A DNA stretch of 10,678 nucleotides from Spirochaetota bacterium (GTDB taxonomy: Bacteria > Spirochaetota > UBA4802 > UB4802), in the NCBI GenBank assembly GCA_029548025.1, contig JAKPOE010000179.1:1-10678 (forward strand), given 5' to 3'. This document shows positions 1 to 7,479 of this stretch, piece by piece (positions within the stretch are counted from its first letter, which is position 1; each line of letters opens with the position of its first letter). The notes beneath the pieces were generated by a model, which made no database searches, was not told where the DNA came from, and saw nothing but the letters and a program-made list of their open reading frames with translations. Made by a program: the position numbers and the translations under genes.

Positions 1-1137
1 TGTCGCCCAGTAATAGGTATCAGGATCTAAACGCTCCCCGGCTAAAAATAGATAGTTAAATTGTGACAGGTCATACTTTTTAAAATATTCGCCGTTAGGG
101 TCCTCTTTTTTAATGGCTCTGAATGCAGTGGGAGCGGTAAACAGCGCTTTAACCTTATGTTGTGAAATTACGCGCCAGAACGCACCAGGGTCAGGAGTGC
201 CAACCGGTTTTCCCTCATACAGTATTGTTGTTGCACCATATAAAAGAGGTGCATAAACAATATATGAATGTCCCACAACCCAGCCAACATCAGAAGCTGC
301 CCACCATACATCACCGGGTTGAATGTTGTATATATTTTTCATGCTCCAATTGAGAACTACAGCATGACCACCATTGTCCCTTACCACCCCTTTTGGAATA
401 CCAGTGGTACCAGAAGTATATAAAATATAAAGCGGGTCGGTAGATGCTACCGGTACACAATCTGCTGGTTTTGCATCTGATAACGCATCGTTGTAGTCGA
501 TATCTCTGCCTCCGTGTTCCAGTGGTGCTTTTACCTGCGGACGCTGAAATATAATACAATGATCGGGTTTGTGATTTGCAATTTCTATGGCTTTGTCTAA
601 CAATGGTTTGTATTCAATTACTTTTTTGCCTTCAACGCCACAGCTTGCAGACACAATTAATTTGGGTTTTGCATCATCAATGCGTATTGCAAGTTCGTTA
701 GGAGCAAATCCGCCAAAAACAACGGAATGTATTGCACCAATGCGTGCACATGCCAGCATTGCATAAAGAGCTTCGGGGATCATTGGCATATAGATGATTA
801 CCCTATCCCCTTTTTTAATGCCATATTTTTGCAAAGCGCCGGCAAACAATGATACCTTATCCAGTAATTCTTTATAACTATAATGTGCGATAGTTCCTGT
901 TACAGGACTATCATAGATTAAAGCTATACGGCTGCCGTTACCGCTGTCCACATGACGGTCAATAGCATTGTAACAGGTATTAAGCTCACCGCCGACAAAC
1001 CACCGGTAAAATGGCTTTTTTGAATCATCTAAAACCCTGGTATATGGTTTATACCAGTGAATCCCCTTTGCAGCTTCACCCCAGAATTTTTCAGGATTAT
1101 TGATTGATTCATCATACGCCTCTTGATACTTACTCAT
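1..1137 (-). CDS. prpE: Propionyl-CoA synthetase-type acyl-CoA ligase, N-terminal part (runs off left edge)
   Basis: AMP-forming ligase of the acetyl/propionyl-CoA synthetase family, which activates a short-chain fatty acid with ATP and CoA in the cytoplasm. 379 residues are visible of a family that is usually about 630 long, so the C-terminal hinge domain and its catalytic, acylation-regulated lysine lie outside the window. Visible motifs: an N-terminal ACAS-type segment (NNPEKFWGEAA, residues 13-23), HSVVFGGFAP near 137-146, the phosphate-binding loop YTSGTTGIPKG at 240-250, and GWVVGHSYIVYAPLL at 285-299. The VVGH and YAPL wording matches PrpE/ACSS3 proteins rather than acetyl-CoA synthetase, which normally has VTGH and YGPL; hence propionate is the likelier substrate, though acetate is not excluded. 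The start is ATG at 1135-1137, preceded by a purine-rich GGGGGAT. It is the only gene behind a long leader, so it is probably transcribed alone or as the first gene of an operon. Confidence 0.88.
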   Translation of the reverse strand, partial: MSKYQEAYDESINNPEKFWGEAAKGIHWYKPYTRVLDDSKKPFYRWFVGGELNTCYNAIDRHVDSGNGSRIALIYDSPVTGTIAHYSYKELLDKVSLFAGALQKYGIKKGDRVIIYMPMIPEALYAMLACARIGAIHSVVFGGFAPNELAIRIDDAKPKLIVSASCGVEGKKVIEYKPLLDKAIEIANHKPDHCIIFQRPQVKAPLEHGGRDIDYNDALSDAKPADCVPVASTDPLYILYTSGTTGIPKGVVRDNGGHAVVLNWSMKNIYNIQPGDVWWAASDVGWVVGHSYIVYAPLLYGATTILYEGKPVGTPDPGAFWRVISQHKVKALFTAPTAFRAIKKEDPNGEYFKKYDLSQFNYLFLAGERLDPDTYYWAT

Positions 1138-1522
1138 GTTTTGCTGATCCCCCTTTTCTATGGATTTTGTATATAGATTTTACTTACCAATATCTGCTAA
1201 CACTTATGCAATACAGTAGCTCAATGAAATTTTACAATGTTACCATGATATACTATTTGTAATTATACAGTAGCGTGATACAACAGCACACAATAAAGAA
1301 ATATATGCAGGTTAAATTGACAGGATATTTTTGCAAAAATATTTGTCAATGATTAATATATGTAGTATTACATAAAAGAAAATTGCTGTTTCCTTTTACT
1401 CAAGTTTTAAAAATTAAAAACGAATAGCAAACAAACAAATAAAAAATTGACATAATCTGAATCAATCAGGGAAGCAATACAAGGTAACTATATATATAAC
1501 TCCAATGTAAGGGTAAAAACGG
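1138..1522. other. AT-rich intergenic region upstream of the ligase gene
   Basis: About 385 bases without a credible gene between the ligase start and the end of the ferritin-like gene. It holds a dyad at 1316-1350 that overlaps a possible promoter. It also holds two copies of the 10-base direct repeat ATACAGTAGC at 1211-1220 and 1265-1274; the second touches a TATAAT (minus strand, 1262-1267) that could be an alternative -10 box. I see no convincing intrinsic terminator for the ferritin-like gene; a weak TTGA/TCAA stem followed by a T run lies on the minus strand near 1440-1470. Confidence 0.5.
1316..1350 (-). promoter_or_regulatory. Possible promoter with overlapping palindromic operator for the ligase gene
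   Basis: The core ATATTTTTGCAAAAATAT (1325-1342) is a perfect palindrome and is flanked by inverted ATTGACA (1316-1322) and TGTCAAT (1344-1350). Read on the minus strand, TTGACA (1349-1344) and TATCCT (1327-1322) are 16 bases apart, giving a plausible sigma-70 promoter whose spacer is the palindrome. That placement is typical of a repressor or activator site, but no regulator gene is in view. Transcription from it would give a leader of about 180 bases. Confidence 0.4.
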
Positions 1523-1996
1523 CTACATGCTTAATTTTTCCTTCAAATCAAGCAGGATAAGCACATGCTTTCGCTCTTCATTGATTAAACGTTCTAATAG
1601 GTCTTTTGATCTGGTATCATTACGGTAGATTTCTTTTAATTCTGAATACCATACAATGGAGTCACGCTCGGCATCCATTGCTATTTTGATAATGTCAAGC
1701 GGTTGATTGAGCGTTGGTGCTATTGTATCAACATCATTGCTATTTGAAAATACTCGTGTTGTGCCAATAGCTTTAAGATATGTATAGTACTCTTCGGTAA
1801 ATACGCCCTGGGTATCGTTTAATCCTTTGAGCATGTTGCTGAAAATATCTTTATGACGCAATTCCTCATCAGCAAGGAATTGAAACATCTGCTGAAAACT
1901 TTCATCTTTAAACTTGCTTTTTAATGTTGAATAAAAATAATATCCGGTTTCCTCAATGCCCATTGCTATATCAATAAGTTCCTTTGTTGAGTACAT
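1523..1996 (-). CDS. Ferritin-like di-iron protein, rubrerythrin type
   Basis: A 157-residue four-helix-bundle protein. The four metal-binding segments are in order: the E15-E16 helix, E44-E45-x2-H48, DAE at 108-110, and E140-E141-x2-H144. This two-fold E...ExxH pattern is the di-iron site of the rubrerythrin/ferritin-like superfamily. There is no C-terminal CxxC rubredoxin domain, so it is the short, single-domain form rather than a classical rubrerythrin. Known members reduce hydrogen peroxide or handle iron in anaerobes and microaerophiles; which of the two applies here cannot be read from sequence. The start ATG at 1994-1996 has a strong GGAGGA six bases upstream. It has its own leader, is separated from pepA upstream by about 270 bases with a repeat element, and is probably monocistronic. 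Confidence 0.82.
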   Translation of the reverse strand: MYSTKELIDIAMGIEETGYYFYSTLKSKFKDESFQQMFQFLADEELRHKDIFSNMLKGLNDTQGVFTEEYYTYLKAIGTTRVFSNSNDVDTIAPTLNQPLDIIKIAMDAERDSIVWYSELKEIYRNDTRSKDLLERLINEERKHVLILLDLKEKLSM

Positions 1997-2165
1997 GAGT
2001 TCCTCCAGAGATTATTAAATAATAAACACATCATCCTTAACTATGCTGTAAATTTGGTCAATACACTTTTTGTATTGCTTGATGAAAACTTGAAATGTTT
2101 TAACCTCACCCCCAACTCCTTTCCTTGATAAGTCGATGGGGTTAGCTCCACCTTGCATTAACAGT

Positions 2166-2249
2166 TGTCATGCTGAAATTGATTCTGCATCTCACTATTA
2201 GATGAGATCCTGAAACAAGTTCAGGATGACATTCTACGTTCAGGATGAC
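2166..2249. repeat. Dispersed-type imperfect inverted repeat between pepA and the ferritin-like gene
   Basis: The left arm at 2166-2193 and the right arm at 2204-2231 are each 28 bases and complementary at about 23 positions, with a 10-base loop. The right arm contains GATCCTGAAACAAGTTCAGG. A partial third copy, GTTCAGGATGAC, repeats at 2219-2230 and 2238-2249. The wording matches short hairpin repeats seen scattered in intergenic DNA of many bacterial genomes. A small stem, ACTATG/CATAGT with loop ACAG, follows at 2251-2266, directly after the pepA stop; it has no T run, so a terminator role is uncertain. Confidence 0.65.
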
Positions 2250-2267
2250 TACTATGACAGCATAGTG

Positions 2268-3737
2268 TTATTGCCCGGATATATCCTTAACAAACCTGTA
2301 CAATAAACGCACACCAAACCCGGTGGCGTATTTTGGAACATATCCGCGTTTTTTGGAATACCATGCGGTTCCGGCTATATCAATATGCACCCATGGGGTA
2401 TCTTCAATAAAATTTTTTAAGAATGTTGCACCCATGATAGTACCTGCATTGCGCTGTGCAGGCACATTCACAATATCTGCGATGTCACTTTTCATCTCTT
2501 CACTGTATTCTTTATACAAAGGCAGGCGCCATATCTTTTCGCCGGTAGCTTCAGAAGCTTTGATTAATGCGGTTGATAATTGTTCGTCATTGGTTAAATA
2601 CGCAGCTACTATCTCACCAAAGCTTACTATGCAGGCGCCGGTAAGTGTAGCTAAATCAATGATAGCTTTTGGTTTAATAGTCTTTTCGGTAAATGACAGA
2701 GCGTCGGCTAAAATAAGGCGCCCTTCCGCATCGGTGCTTAAAATCTCAACGGTTTTGCCGTTATATGCGGTAAACACATCACCGGGTTTATACGCAGTAT
2801 GCGATATCATATTTTCGGCTAACGGTATCACCACGTACACATTCATGAGAAGCTTCATCTGAGCAACTGCCGCGATGGCATAGATACAGGTTGCTGCTCC
2901 TGCCATATCGGTTCGCATGGTTTCAATATGCCCTGTTGGCTTCAGGTTGATGCCGCCGGTGTCAAAGGTTATGCCTTTCCCAACTATGGCAATAGATTCT
3001 TTTTTTGAAGGTGCACCTCTGTAACGCATAACAATACAATAGGGAGGATATATGCTTCCACGGCTAACGGCAAGAAGCAGCCCCATCTTCATCTTTGTAA
3101 TATCTTTTTTTGTGTATACGGTACATTGTATGGCATGCTGTGCTGCAATTTTTTTTGCAAGTTTGGCGATAGTTACTGGATTAGCATTTTCTGTTGTTTC
3201 ATTAACAAGGTCACGGCATAAAAGTGTATTGCTGCATACAACGGCAACCTCTTTCAGCATGGGCGATAGTTGTTGTGGATTATCGCACACCAGAATAGCC
3301 TTCTGCAGCAGCGGAGCAGATTCGTCATTATTTGTTTTATACCGATTGAAATTGTAATTTGAAAGAAATGCACCTTCAGCAATACAGCGGGAAACATCGG
3401 GAACAGCGGTCAATAAGGGAACAACGATATGAATTTGCGTTAAACCCTTATCCTGGCATGCCTGTACGATGGTGCTTGCTGCGTTTCGCAGGGTTTCAGC
3501 ACTTACATTGTTTTGAGGGCCCAGCCCAACAAGGAGTATTGCTGGTTTGTTTTTTAATGCATTGTAATAGTACGAATTTGGTTTTGCCTTAAACGTTTTG
3601 ATATCAATCAGTGCAAAAACATCGTGCAGTTGTTCTGGAATAAATGCATTGCTGGCAACCTGCTCCTGTGTACATACCAACGCCACGGTGTCGGATGTTG
3701 CTAATGCATCAAAACCTTTTGCCTGTAGATTTACCAT
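2268..3737 (-). CDS. pepA: Leucyl aminopeptidase, M17 family
   Basis: Cytosolic dinuclear-metal aminopeptidase that removes N-terminal residues from peptides, normally a hexamer. At 489 residues it is close to the 503 of E. coli PepA, and its key residues sit at a constant offset of 16. K254, D259 and K266 lie in GKGITFDTGG...LKP, D277 in RTDMAGA, and D336, E338 and R340 in STDAEGRL. The usual NTDAEGRL has an S in place of N, which does not remove a metal ligand. Near the C-terminus, NVPAQRNAGTIMGATFL and HIDIAGTAW are the family's normal closing motifs. The ATG at 3735-3737 directly abuts the rnr stop codon, and its ribosome-binding sequence GAGGTGG lies inside the end of rnr, so translation is probably coupled. 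Protein turnover (PepA) and RNA turnover (RNase R) are thus co-expressed. Confidence 0.93.
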   Translation of the reverse strand: MVNLQAKGFDALATSDTVALVCTQEQVASNAFIPEQLHDVFALIDIKTFKAKPNSYYYNALKNKPAILLVGLGPQNNVSAETLRNAASTIVQACQDKGLTQIHIVVPLLTAVPDVSRCIAEGAFLSNYNFNRYKTNNDESAPLLQKAILVCDNPQQLSPMLKEVAVVCSNTLLCRDLVNETTENANPVTIAKLAKKIAAQHAIQCTVYTKKDITKMKMGLLLAVSRGSIYPPYCIVMRYRGAPSKKESIAIVGKGITFDTGGINLKPTGHIETMRTDMAGAATCIYAIAAVAQMKLLMNVYVVIPLAENMISHTAYKPGDVFTAYNGKTVEILSTDAEGRLILADALSFTEKTIKPKAIIDLATLTGACIVSFGEIVAAYLTNDEQLSTALIKASEATGEKIWRLPLYKEYSEEMKSDIADIVNVPAQRNAGTIMGATFLKNFIEDTPWVHIDIAGTAWYSKKRGYVPKYATGFGVRLLYRFVKDISGQ

Positions 3738-5825
3738 TCACACCACCTCAAAATCGATGCGCATAAGGTCAATATCAACACCAACAAGCTTAACGGTAAT
3801 GGTATCGCCCAATCTAAATCGACGTCCCAGCCGCCTGCCAATGATTGTGTACTCATCTTCATTGACAAGGTAATAGTCATCGGTAAGGAATTTTAACGGA
3901 ACCATACCCTCTATTGGTTTGTCAAGCAAACTTACATAAAATCCAAAACGGGTGACGCCGCTTATAATACCTTCAAACTGCTTGCCAATTTTATCATGCA
4001 TCAACCTGCATGCTTTAAGCTTAGAAAGATCACGTTCGGCGGATTGTGCCACTCGTTCTAATTTTGATGATTGCAAGCCAATGTTTTCAAGCTCATCGGG
4101 CAGGTAGGGCGGCGGCAATGCATCTATCAGGGATTTGATACAGCGATGTACAATCAAATCAGGATATCGCCTGATGGGCGAGGTAAAGTGAGTGTAATCC
4201 TTAAAGCCAAGCCCAAAATGCCCCAGAGGTTTTGATCCATAGTATGCCTGCATAAACGATTTTAGAACTATAAAATTAACAACCTGCTCATATTCTTTTT
4301 GGGATACTGAATCAATTACCTTTTGCAGTGCAAGCCCAATGTTTTCTTCCTGATGTAAGGTTATTCCCAGTGTTTTGAGGAAGTTTGTTAACGCTACCAA
4401 TTTTTCTTCTGCTATGGGTTCGTGTATACGGTACAGTGCAGGGATATTTTTTTCGCGCAAGATGCGTGATACAACCTCATTAGCGCTTAACATACATTCC
4501 TCAATGATACGGTGGCTATCAAGCCGTGTTGCAAATGCTATGTCGGTAATGGAGGAATCGATGTCAAATATCATCTCAGCATCAGCTAAATTAAGATCAA
4601 CCCTTCCGTGAGAAAGCCGTAAGTTTTTAAGTTTATCCGATAAATCTTTTGCATGCATCAACATTGTTTTGATTGGAGTGCGCTTTGATGAATGGATAAT
4701 TTCCTGCGCCTGGGTATAGGTTAAACGCCGGTCAACATTGATTATACCCCGAGTTATATGATGCTTTTTATATTGTCCCTGTTCATTAAATTGAATCATG
4801 ACCGAAAGCGTTAACCTATCCGTACCAGCTTTAAGCGAGCACAGATCATTTGATAGCCGTTCAGGCAGCATGGGAATGACAGTATTGCCCAGATAATAGC
4901 TTGTACCCCGTGCATACGCCTCTTTATCAATGTCATCATTGCTATAAACATAGGCTGATACATCGGCAATGTGAACATATAATGTGTATGTTCCACGCCT
5001 GTATTCCAGCGATATGGCATCATCAAAATCTTTTGCAGTTTCGCCGTCTATAGTAACGGTTAGTAATTGTCGGTAGTCCGTGCGGCTGGCAAGCTCATGG
5101 GGCTTTACATAGTTTTCAATTGCATGCAAATGGGGATACTCAGGATGAGCTCCCGGCAACGAATGCTTCAACACAATGCGCTCTACATCATGCTGCTCTT
5201 CGTCGGCAATGACTGTATTGATGGTGCATTCAGCATAATTACTGATAAAGGTATTTTTAACAGTAACTATCGCCAGCATTCCCTGTTTTATTTTTTCACT
5301 GGTTATTACCTGTATGTTGCCCGGAACATCCAGAAGCTGCAAAATGTTGAATTTGCCATACGGCTTTAAACAGCGGGCAAAGAACATCTGCTTGTTACGC
5401 GAAACAATTGTGGTAACAGTGCCAAGCAGTGTGCCACGTCGTATGTCGGTAATCTTAACCTGGACAATATCTTTGTTGCGAGCATGGTTTGTATCCTCGC
5501 GGTAGATGTGCACCTCGGTATCATTAAAGTACACAATGCCGTCACCTTTTTTGTTATGGATAAATGTACCGTTGAAGCTAAAGGGGTGGTTAACCTTAAA
5601 CCTGGCTTTTTGCTTTACAAGAAAACCGCAATGGTATAATGTTGCTATAGCATTGTGGATGCTGTCAGCAGTTTTTTGAATGTCAGTATGCGGAGGCTTA
5701 TTGCTTTTTTTTGATTTTTTATTTTTTGTTTTTGAAAACAGCAAAGAAGCTACAATATCCTGAGGTGTAAAAAAACCCTTTTGACTTTCAATAATCTGTA
5801 TAATGCGCGATGAAGTTTTAGACAT
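3738..5825 (-). CDS. rnr: Ribonuclease R (RNB-family 3'-5' exoribonuclease)
   Basis: Processive 3'-5' exonuclease that degrades structured RNA, mRNA and defective rRNA. Length is 695 residues. Domains in order: an N-terminal winged-helix segment (about 1-75, IIQIIESQKGFFTPQDIV), cold-shock domains (about 80-210), the RNB catalytic domain (about 245-560), and an S1 domain (about 615-695, FEGIISGVTRFGFYVSL). The catalytic acidic cluster is TIDGETAKDFDDA with D260, D266, D268 and D269; D268 corresponds to E. coli D280. HFTSPIRRYPDL at 546-557 is the second RNB signature. It ends at the S1 domain and lacks the long lysine-rich tail of the E. coli enzyme, although a lysine-rich stretch occurs near residues 32-43. 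It lies 13 bases downstream of the coiled-coil gene. I see no good ribosome-binding site before the ATG at 5823-5825, so its translation may depend on the upstream gene. Confidence 0.93.
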   Translation of the reverse strand: MSKTSSRIIQIIESQKGFFTPQDIVASLLFSKTKNKKSKKSNKPPHTDIQKTADSIHNAIATLYHCGFLVKQKARFKVNHPFSFNGTFIHNKKGDGIVYFNDTEVHIYREDTNHARNKDIVQVKITDIRRGTLLGTVTTIVSRNKQMFFARCLKPYGKFNILQLLDVPGNIQVITSEKIKQGMLAIVTVKNTFISNYAECTINTVIADEEQHDVERIVLKHSLPGAHPEYPHLHAIENYVKPHELASRTDYRQLLTVTIDGETAKDFDDAISLEYRRGTYTLYVHIADVSAYVYSNDDIDKEAYARGTSYYLGNTVIPMLPERLSNDLCSLKAGTDRLTLSVMIQFNEQGQYKKHHITRGIINVDRRLTYTQAQEIIHSSKRTPIKTMLMHAKDLSDKLKNLRLSHGRVDLNLADAEMIFDIDSSITDIAFATRLDSHRIIEECMLSANEVVSRILREKNIPALYRIHEPIAEEKLVALTNFLKTLGITLHQEENIGLALQKVIDSVSQKEYEQVVNFIVLKSFMQAYYGSKPLGHFGLGFKDYTHFTSPIRRYPDLIVHRCIKSLIDALPPPYLPDELENIGLQSSKLERVAQSAERDLSKLKACRLMHDKIGKQFEGIISGVTRFGFYVSLLDKPIEGMVPLKFLTDDYYLVNEDEYTIIGRRLGRRFRLGDTITVKLVGVDIDLMRIDFEVV

Positions 5826-5838
5826 ATGCTATAAAGTT

Positions 5839-6153
5839 TTAATAACGATGGTGTTTTGATTCATATAGTTCCTTGACTTTTTGTATTTCATTTTGTTTTT
5901 CCACTATGGTTGCTTTATAATTATTTATTGTGTCGATAGCTCCTGTTATAAATTCATCAGTATTTATAGTGTTGCTGCTTTCAAATGAGTTGTACACATG
6001 CTTGCCAATAGATAAGTATATCTCGTTTATGGCATGTTCCAATTTTTTTATTTCCATGGTAAGCCTTGCAATCTGCGCCAGCTCTTCTGTTTTATCTAAA
6101 AACCGCTCGCTGAAATTTAACAATGATTCGCTGGCATCTTTTAATAAACCCAT
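5839..6153 (-). CDS. Small coiled-coil protein, function unknown
   Basis: 104 residues, mostly charged helix: a stretch from about 18 to 60 (LDKTEELAQIARLTMEIKKL...) and another from about 76 to 98, both with heptad-like spacing. There is no signal peptide and no membrane segment. The layout LTMEIKKLEHAINEIYLSIGK resembles the N-terminal part of small proteins found in many bacteria, some of which carry a C-terminal zinc ribbon; no cysteines are present here, and no function is known to me. It is the first gene of the operon with rnr and pepA. The start ATG at 6151-6153 has GAGGT six bases upstream and sits about 27 bases after the predicted transcription start. Confidence 0.75.
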   Translation of the reverse strand: MGLLKDASESLLNFSERFLDKTEELAQIARLTMEIKKLEHAINEIYLSIGKHVYNSFESSNTINTDEFITGAIDTINNYKATIVEKQNEIQKVKELYESKHHRY

Positions 6154-6187
6154 AGTAACCTCGTTGTAGATGTAACATTAAAGCTTC

Positions 6188-6216
6188 AATATATAACATG
6201 TGTAAAAGAATGTCAA
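6188..6216 (-). promoter_or_regulatory. Sigma-70-type promoter of the coiled-coil/rnr/pepA operon
   Basis: On the minus strand TTGACA (6216-6211) is followed after exactly 17 bases by TATATT (6193-6188). This is a perfect -35 and a five-of-six -10 box with ideal spacing. The start point would fall near 6181, giving a leader of about 27 bases before the first ATG, with its ribosome-binding site in between. Confidence 0.8.
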
Positions 6217-6229
6217 TATATTTTGAATA

Positions 6230-6250
6230 ATTGAGGCTCTGACCCCATTG
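6230..6250. repeat. GGGGTCAGAGCC-type short motif at the chromosome/island boundary
   Basis: The plus strand reads TTGAGGCTCTGACCCC at 6230-6245. The reverse complement, GGGGTCAGAGCCTCAA, resembles the conserved ends of repeats that accompany Y1 (REP-associated) transposases in many bacteria. No such transposase is present in the window, so this may be an orphan end or coincidence. It lies where gene direction and base composition change. Confidence 0.3.
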
Positions 6251-6256
6251 TTTCTG

Positions 6257-6274
6257 AAATAATCTTGACAATGG
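6257..6274 (+). repeat. 18-base direct repeat, copy 1
   Basis: AAATAATCTTGACAATGG occurs here and again, identically, at 7236-7253, 979 bases downstream in the same direction. The two copies bracket the HEPN-like gene. Each contains a perfect TTGACA; in this copy AAAAAT lies 17 bases further on (6288-6293), so it might serve as a promoter for the gene at 6406. Confidence 0.7.
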
Positions 6275-6307
6275 ATGAGATATATGAAAAAATAAGGATG
6301 TGAAGGG

Positions 6308-6343
6308 GTTATAGGAAATAGCCAGCCTAACTTAACAAGGCGC
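6308..6343 (+). other. Possible cassette junction (attC-like core fragments)
   Basis: GTTATAGGAAA at 6308-6318 is repeated exactly at 10075-10085, the right end of the attC-like element. AGCCTAACTTAACA follows at 6329-6342, of which GCCTAAC fits the attC core RYYYAAC. A near copy, AGCCCAACTTACCA, lies at 7188-7201. I could not fold this stretch into a complete attC hairpin, so it may be a partial or degenerate junction. Confidence 0.35.
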
Positions 6344-6405
6344 CCGACTTCAGTGACTACTAAATGAAGATTATTGCTGAATATATAATAATCTGGAGAT
6401 AATGG

Positions 6406-6993
6406 ATGGTGATTAAACAAAATTCAAGATTATTACATTGGGACTACTATTTAACACTTGAAGAAGATTTAAAAAATTTAGCGCGATATATTGATATTAA
6501 TTCTAATAATTTTAATACGTATTCTATTGAATTGGTTCGAATTCTTCAAATTGCTGCATCTGAAATTGATGTAGTTTTAAAATTATTATGTTTAAAATTG
6601 AATCCTGGTGGAAATTTTGTAAATATCTCAAACTATAAAAATGAAATTAAAAGCTCATGGACTGAAATGATTAATGAAAAAGTATTTTCATCTCAATATG
6701 GACTTGAATTAACTCCGTGGATAAACTGGAGAGGTAATTCGAATCCAGATTGGTGGCGTTCTTATAATAATGTAAAACATAAACGTAATATTTATTACCA
6801 TGAAGCAAATTTAAAAAATGTATTAAATGCAGTAGCTGCTTTATTGATTTGTACTAGTTATTATTATTTGCTTGATTTAACTGGTTCAAAGAATTTATCA
6901 CAGTTCAAAGATGCCTTTTTGGAGCTTGGGATTAATTCTGATTTCTTTAAATTAAATAGTGAATACTATTACTATGATCTTGTTGTTTCATGA
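6406..6993 (+). CDS. HEPN-like protein, possible toxin or defence RNase
   Basis: 195 residues, predicted mostly helical, with no signal peptide. The features suggesting a HEPN fold are a helix ASEIDVVLKLLCLKL at 51-65 and the motif R118-SYNNVK-H125 followed by KR, which matches the Rx4-6H catalytic pattern of HEPN RNases. A long hydrophobic helix follows (about 136-158, NVLNAVAALLICTSYYYLL). WINWRG and PDWWRSYN contribute an unusual cluster of tryptophans. I do not recognise a named family. No nucleotidyltransferase (MNT) antitoxin partner adjoins it. The ATG at 6406 is preceded by GGAG seven bases upstream; the earlier ATG at 6402 is in a frame that stops at once. The gene is very AT-rich, opposite in direction to the chromosomal genes, and stands alone like a cassette gene. 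Confidence 0.6.
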   Translation: MVIKQNSRLLHWDYYLTLEEDLKNLARYIDINSNNFNTYSIELVRILQIAASEIDVVLKLLCLKLNPGGNFVNISNYKNEIKSSWTEMINEKVFSSQYGLELTPWINWRGNSNPDWWRSYNNVKHKRNIYYHEANLKNVLNAVAALLICTSYYYLLDLTGSKNLSQFKDAFLELGINSDFFKLNSEYYYYDLVVS

Positions 6994-7034
6994 AATTAAG
7001 ATTGATAAGATAACAAAATAGTTGTTGTGCCTCC

Positions 7035-7195
7035 GTTGTCCATGGCTACGGCAAAATATTGCAATCATGGCGGTCCGACTCCGAATAACAAAGCTTATGC
7101 GCTTCACTACTTGACGGCTGTTTGGGCTACACCATATCGCATCGAAAGACCGCCGTGACATTGTATAAACAAAATGTTGCCATTATCAGCCCAAC
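7035..7195. repeat. Large imperfect inverted repeat, possibly a recombination site or structured RNA
   Basis: The left arm at 7050-7075 (GGCAAAAT ... CATGGCGGTC) pairs with the right arm at 7148-7181 (GACCGCCGTG ... ATGTTGCC). The inner ten base pairs have one mismatch and the outer GGCAA/TTGCC matches. Weaker pairing continues outward to GTTG at 7035 and GCCCAAC at 7189-7195, which fits the attC core RYYYAAC. In the loop, CGAATAACAAAGCTTATGC (7082-7100) resembles the left half of the attC-like element at 9970. TGCCTCCGT occurs on both sides of the block (7028-7036 and 7209-7217). Confidence 0.5.
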
Positions 7196-7235
7196 TTACC
7201 ATGCATCTGCCTCCGTGCACGCTGTATTGAAAGTA

Positions 7236-7253
7236 AAATAATCTTGACAATGG
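7236..7253 (+). repeat. 18-base direct repeat, copy 2
   Basis: Identical to 6257-6274. Its TTGACA (7244-7249) is followed after 18 bases by GATTAT, a mediocre -10, so it could also be a promoter about 270 bases before the methyltransferase gene. A TATAAT at 7278-7283 lies further on but too far for this -35. Confidence 0.7.
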
Positions 7254-7479
7254 TAACTTTTTTAAATGATTATGGTGTATAATATATCATAACATATATA
7301 TTGATTTAAAAAGCGATGAAAAACACAGAGTAGATGTTGTGCAGGAAGGCGGTTGTTTTAGTATATAAGGTGCACAGCTCTTCTGATGATTGAGATTGTA
7401 ATGCATTATTGGACAATAACAACGAGTGAAAGTGGGATAGGCAAAGTAGTTAGGATATGATGGAGTTATACGCCATTGA

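Noticed and set aside
162..559. Short open frames on both strands within the ligase gene
   Set aside because: They overlap the well-supported acyl-CoA ligase reading frame and are shadows of it.
2323..2862. A 179-codon open frame on the plus strand inside pepA
   Set aside because: It is antisense to a clearly recognisable aminopeptidase with all catalytic motifs; it has no ribosome-binding site and its translation looks like a reverse-complement shadow.
6178..6420. An 80-codon minus-strand open frame upstream of the coiled-coil gene
   Set aside because: It covers the strong promoter at 6188-6216 and the repeat motifs, has no ribosome-binding site, and shows no protein-like composition.
7333..7410. 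A short ATG frame (about 25 codons) in the region before the methyltransferase
   Set aside because: No ribosome-binding site, too short, and no recognisable content.
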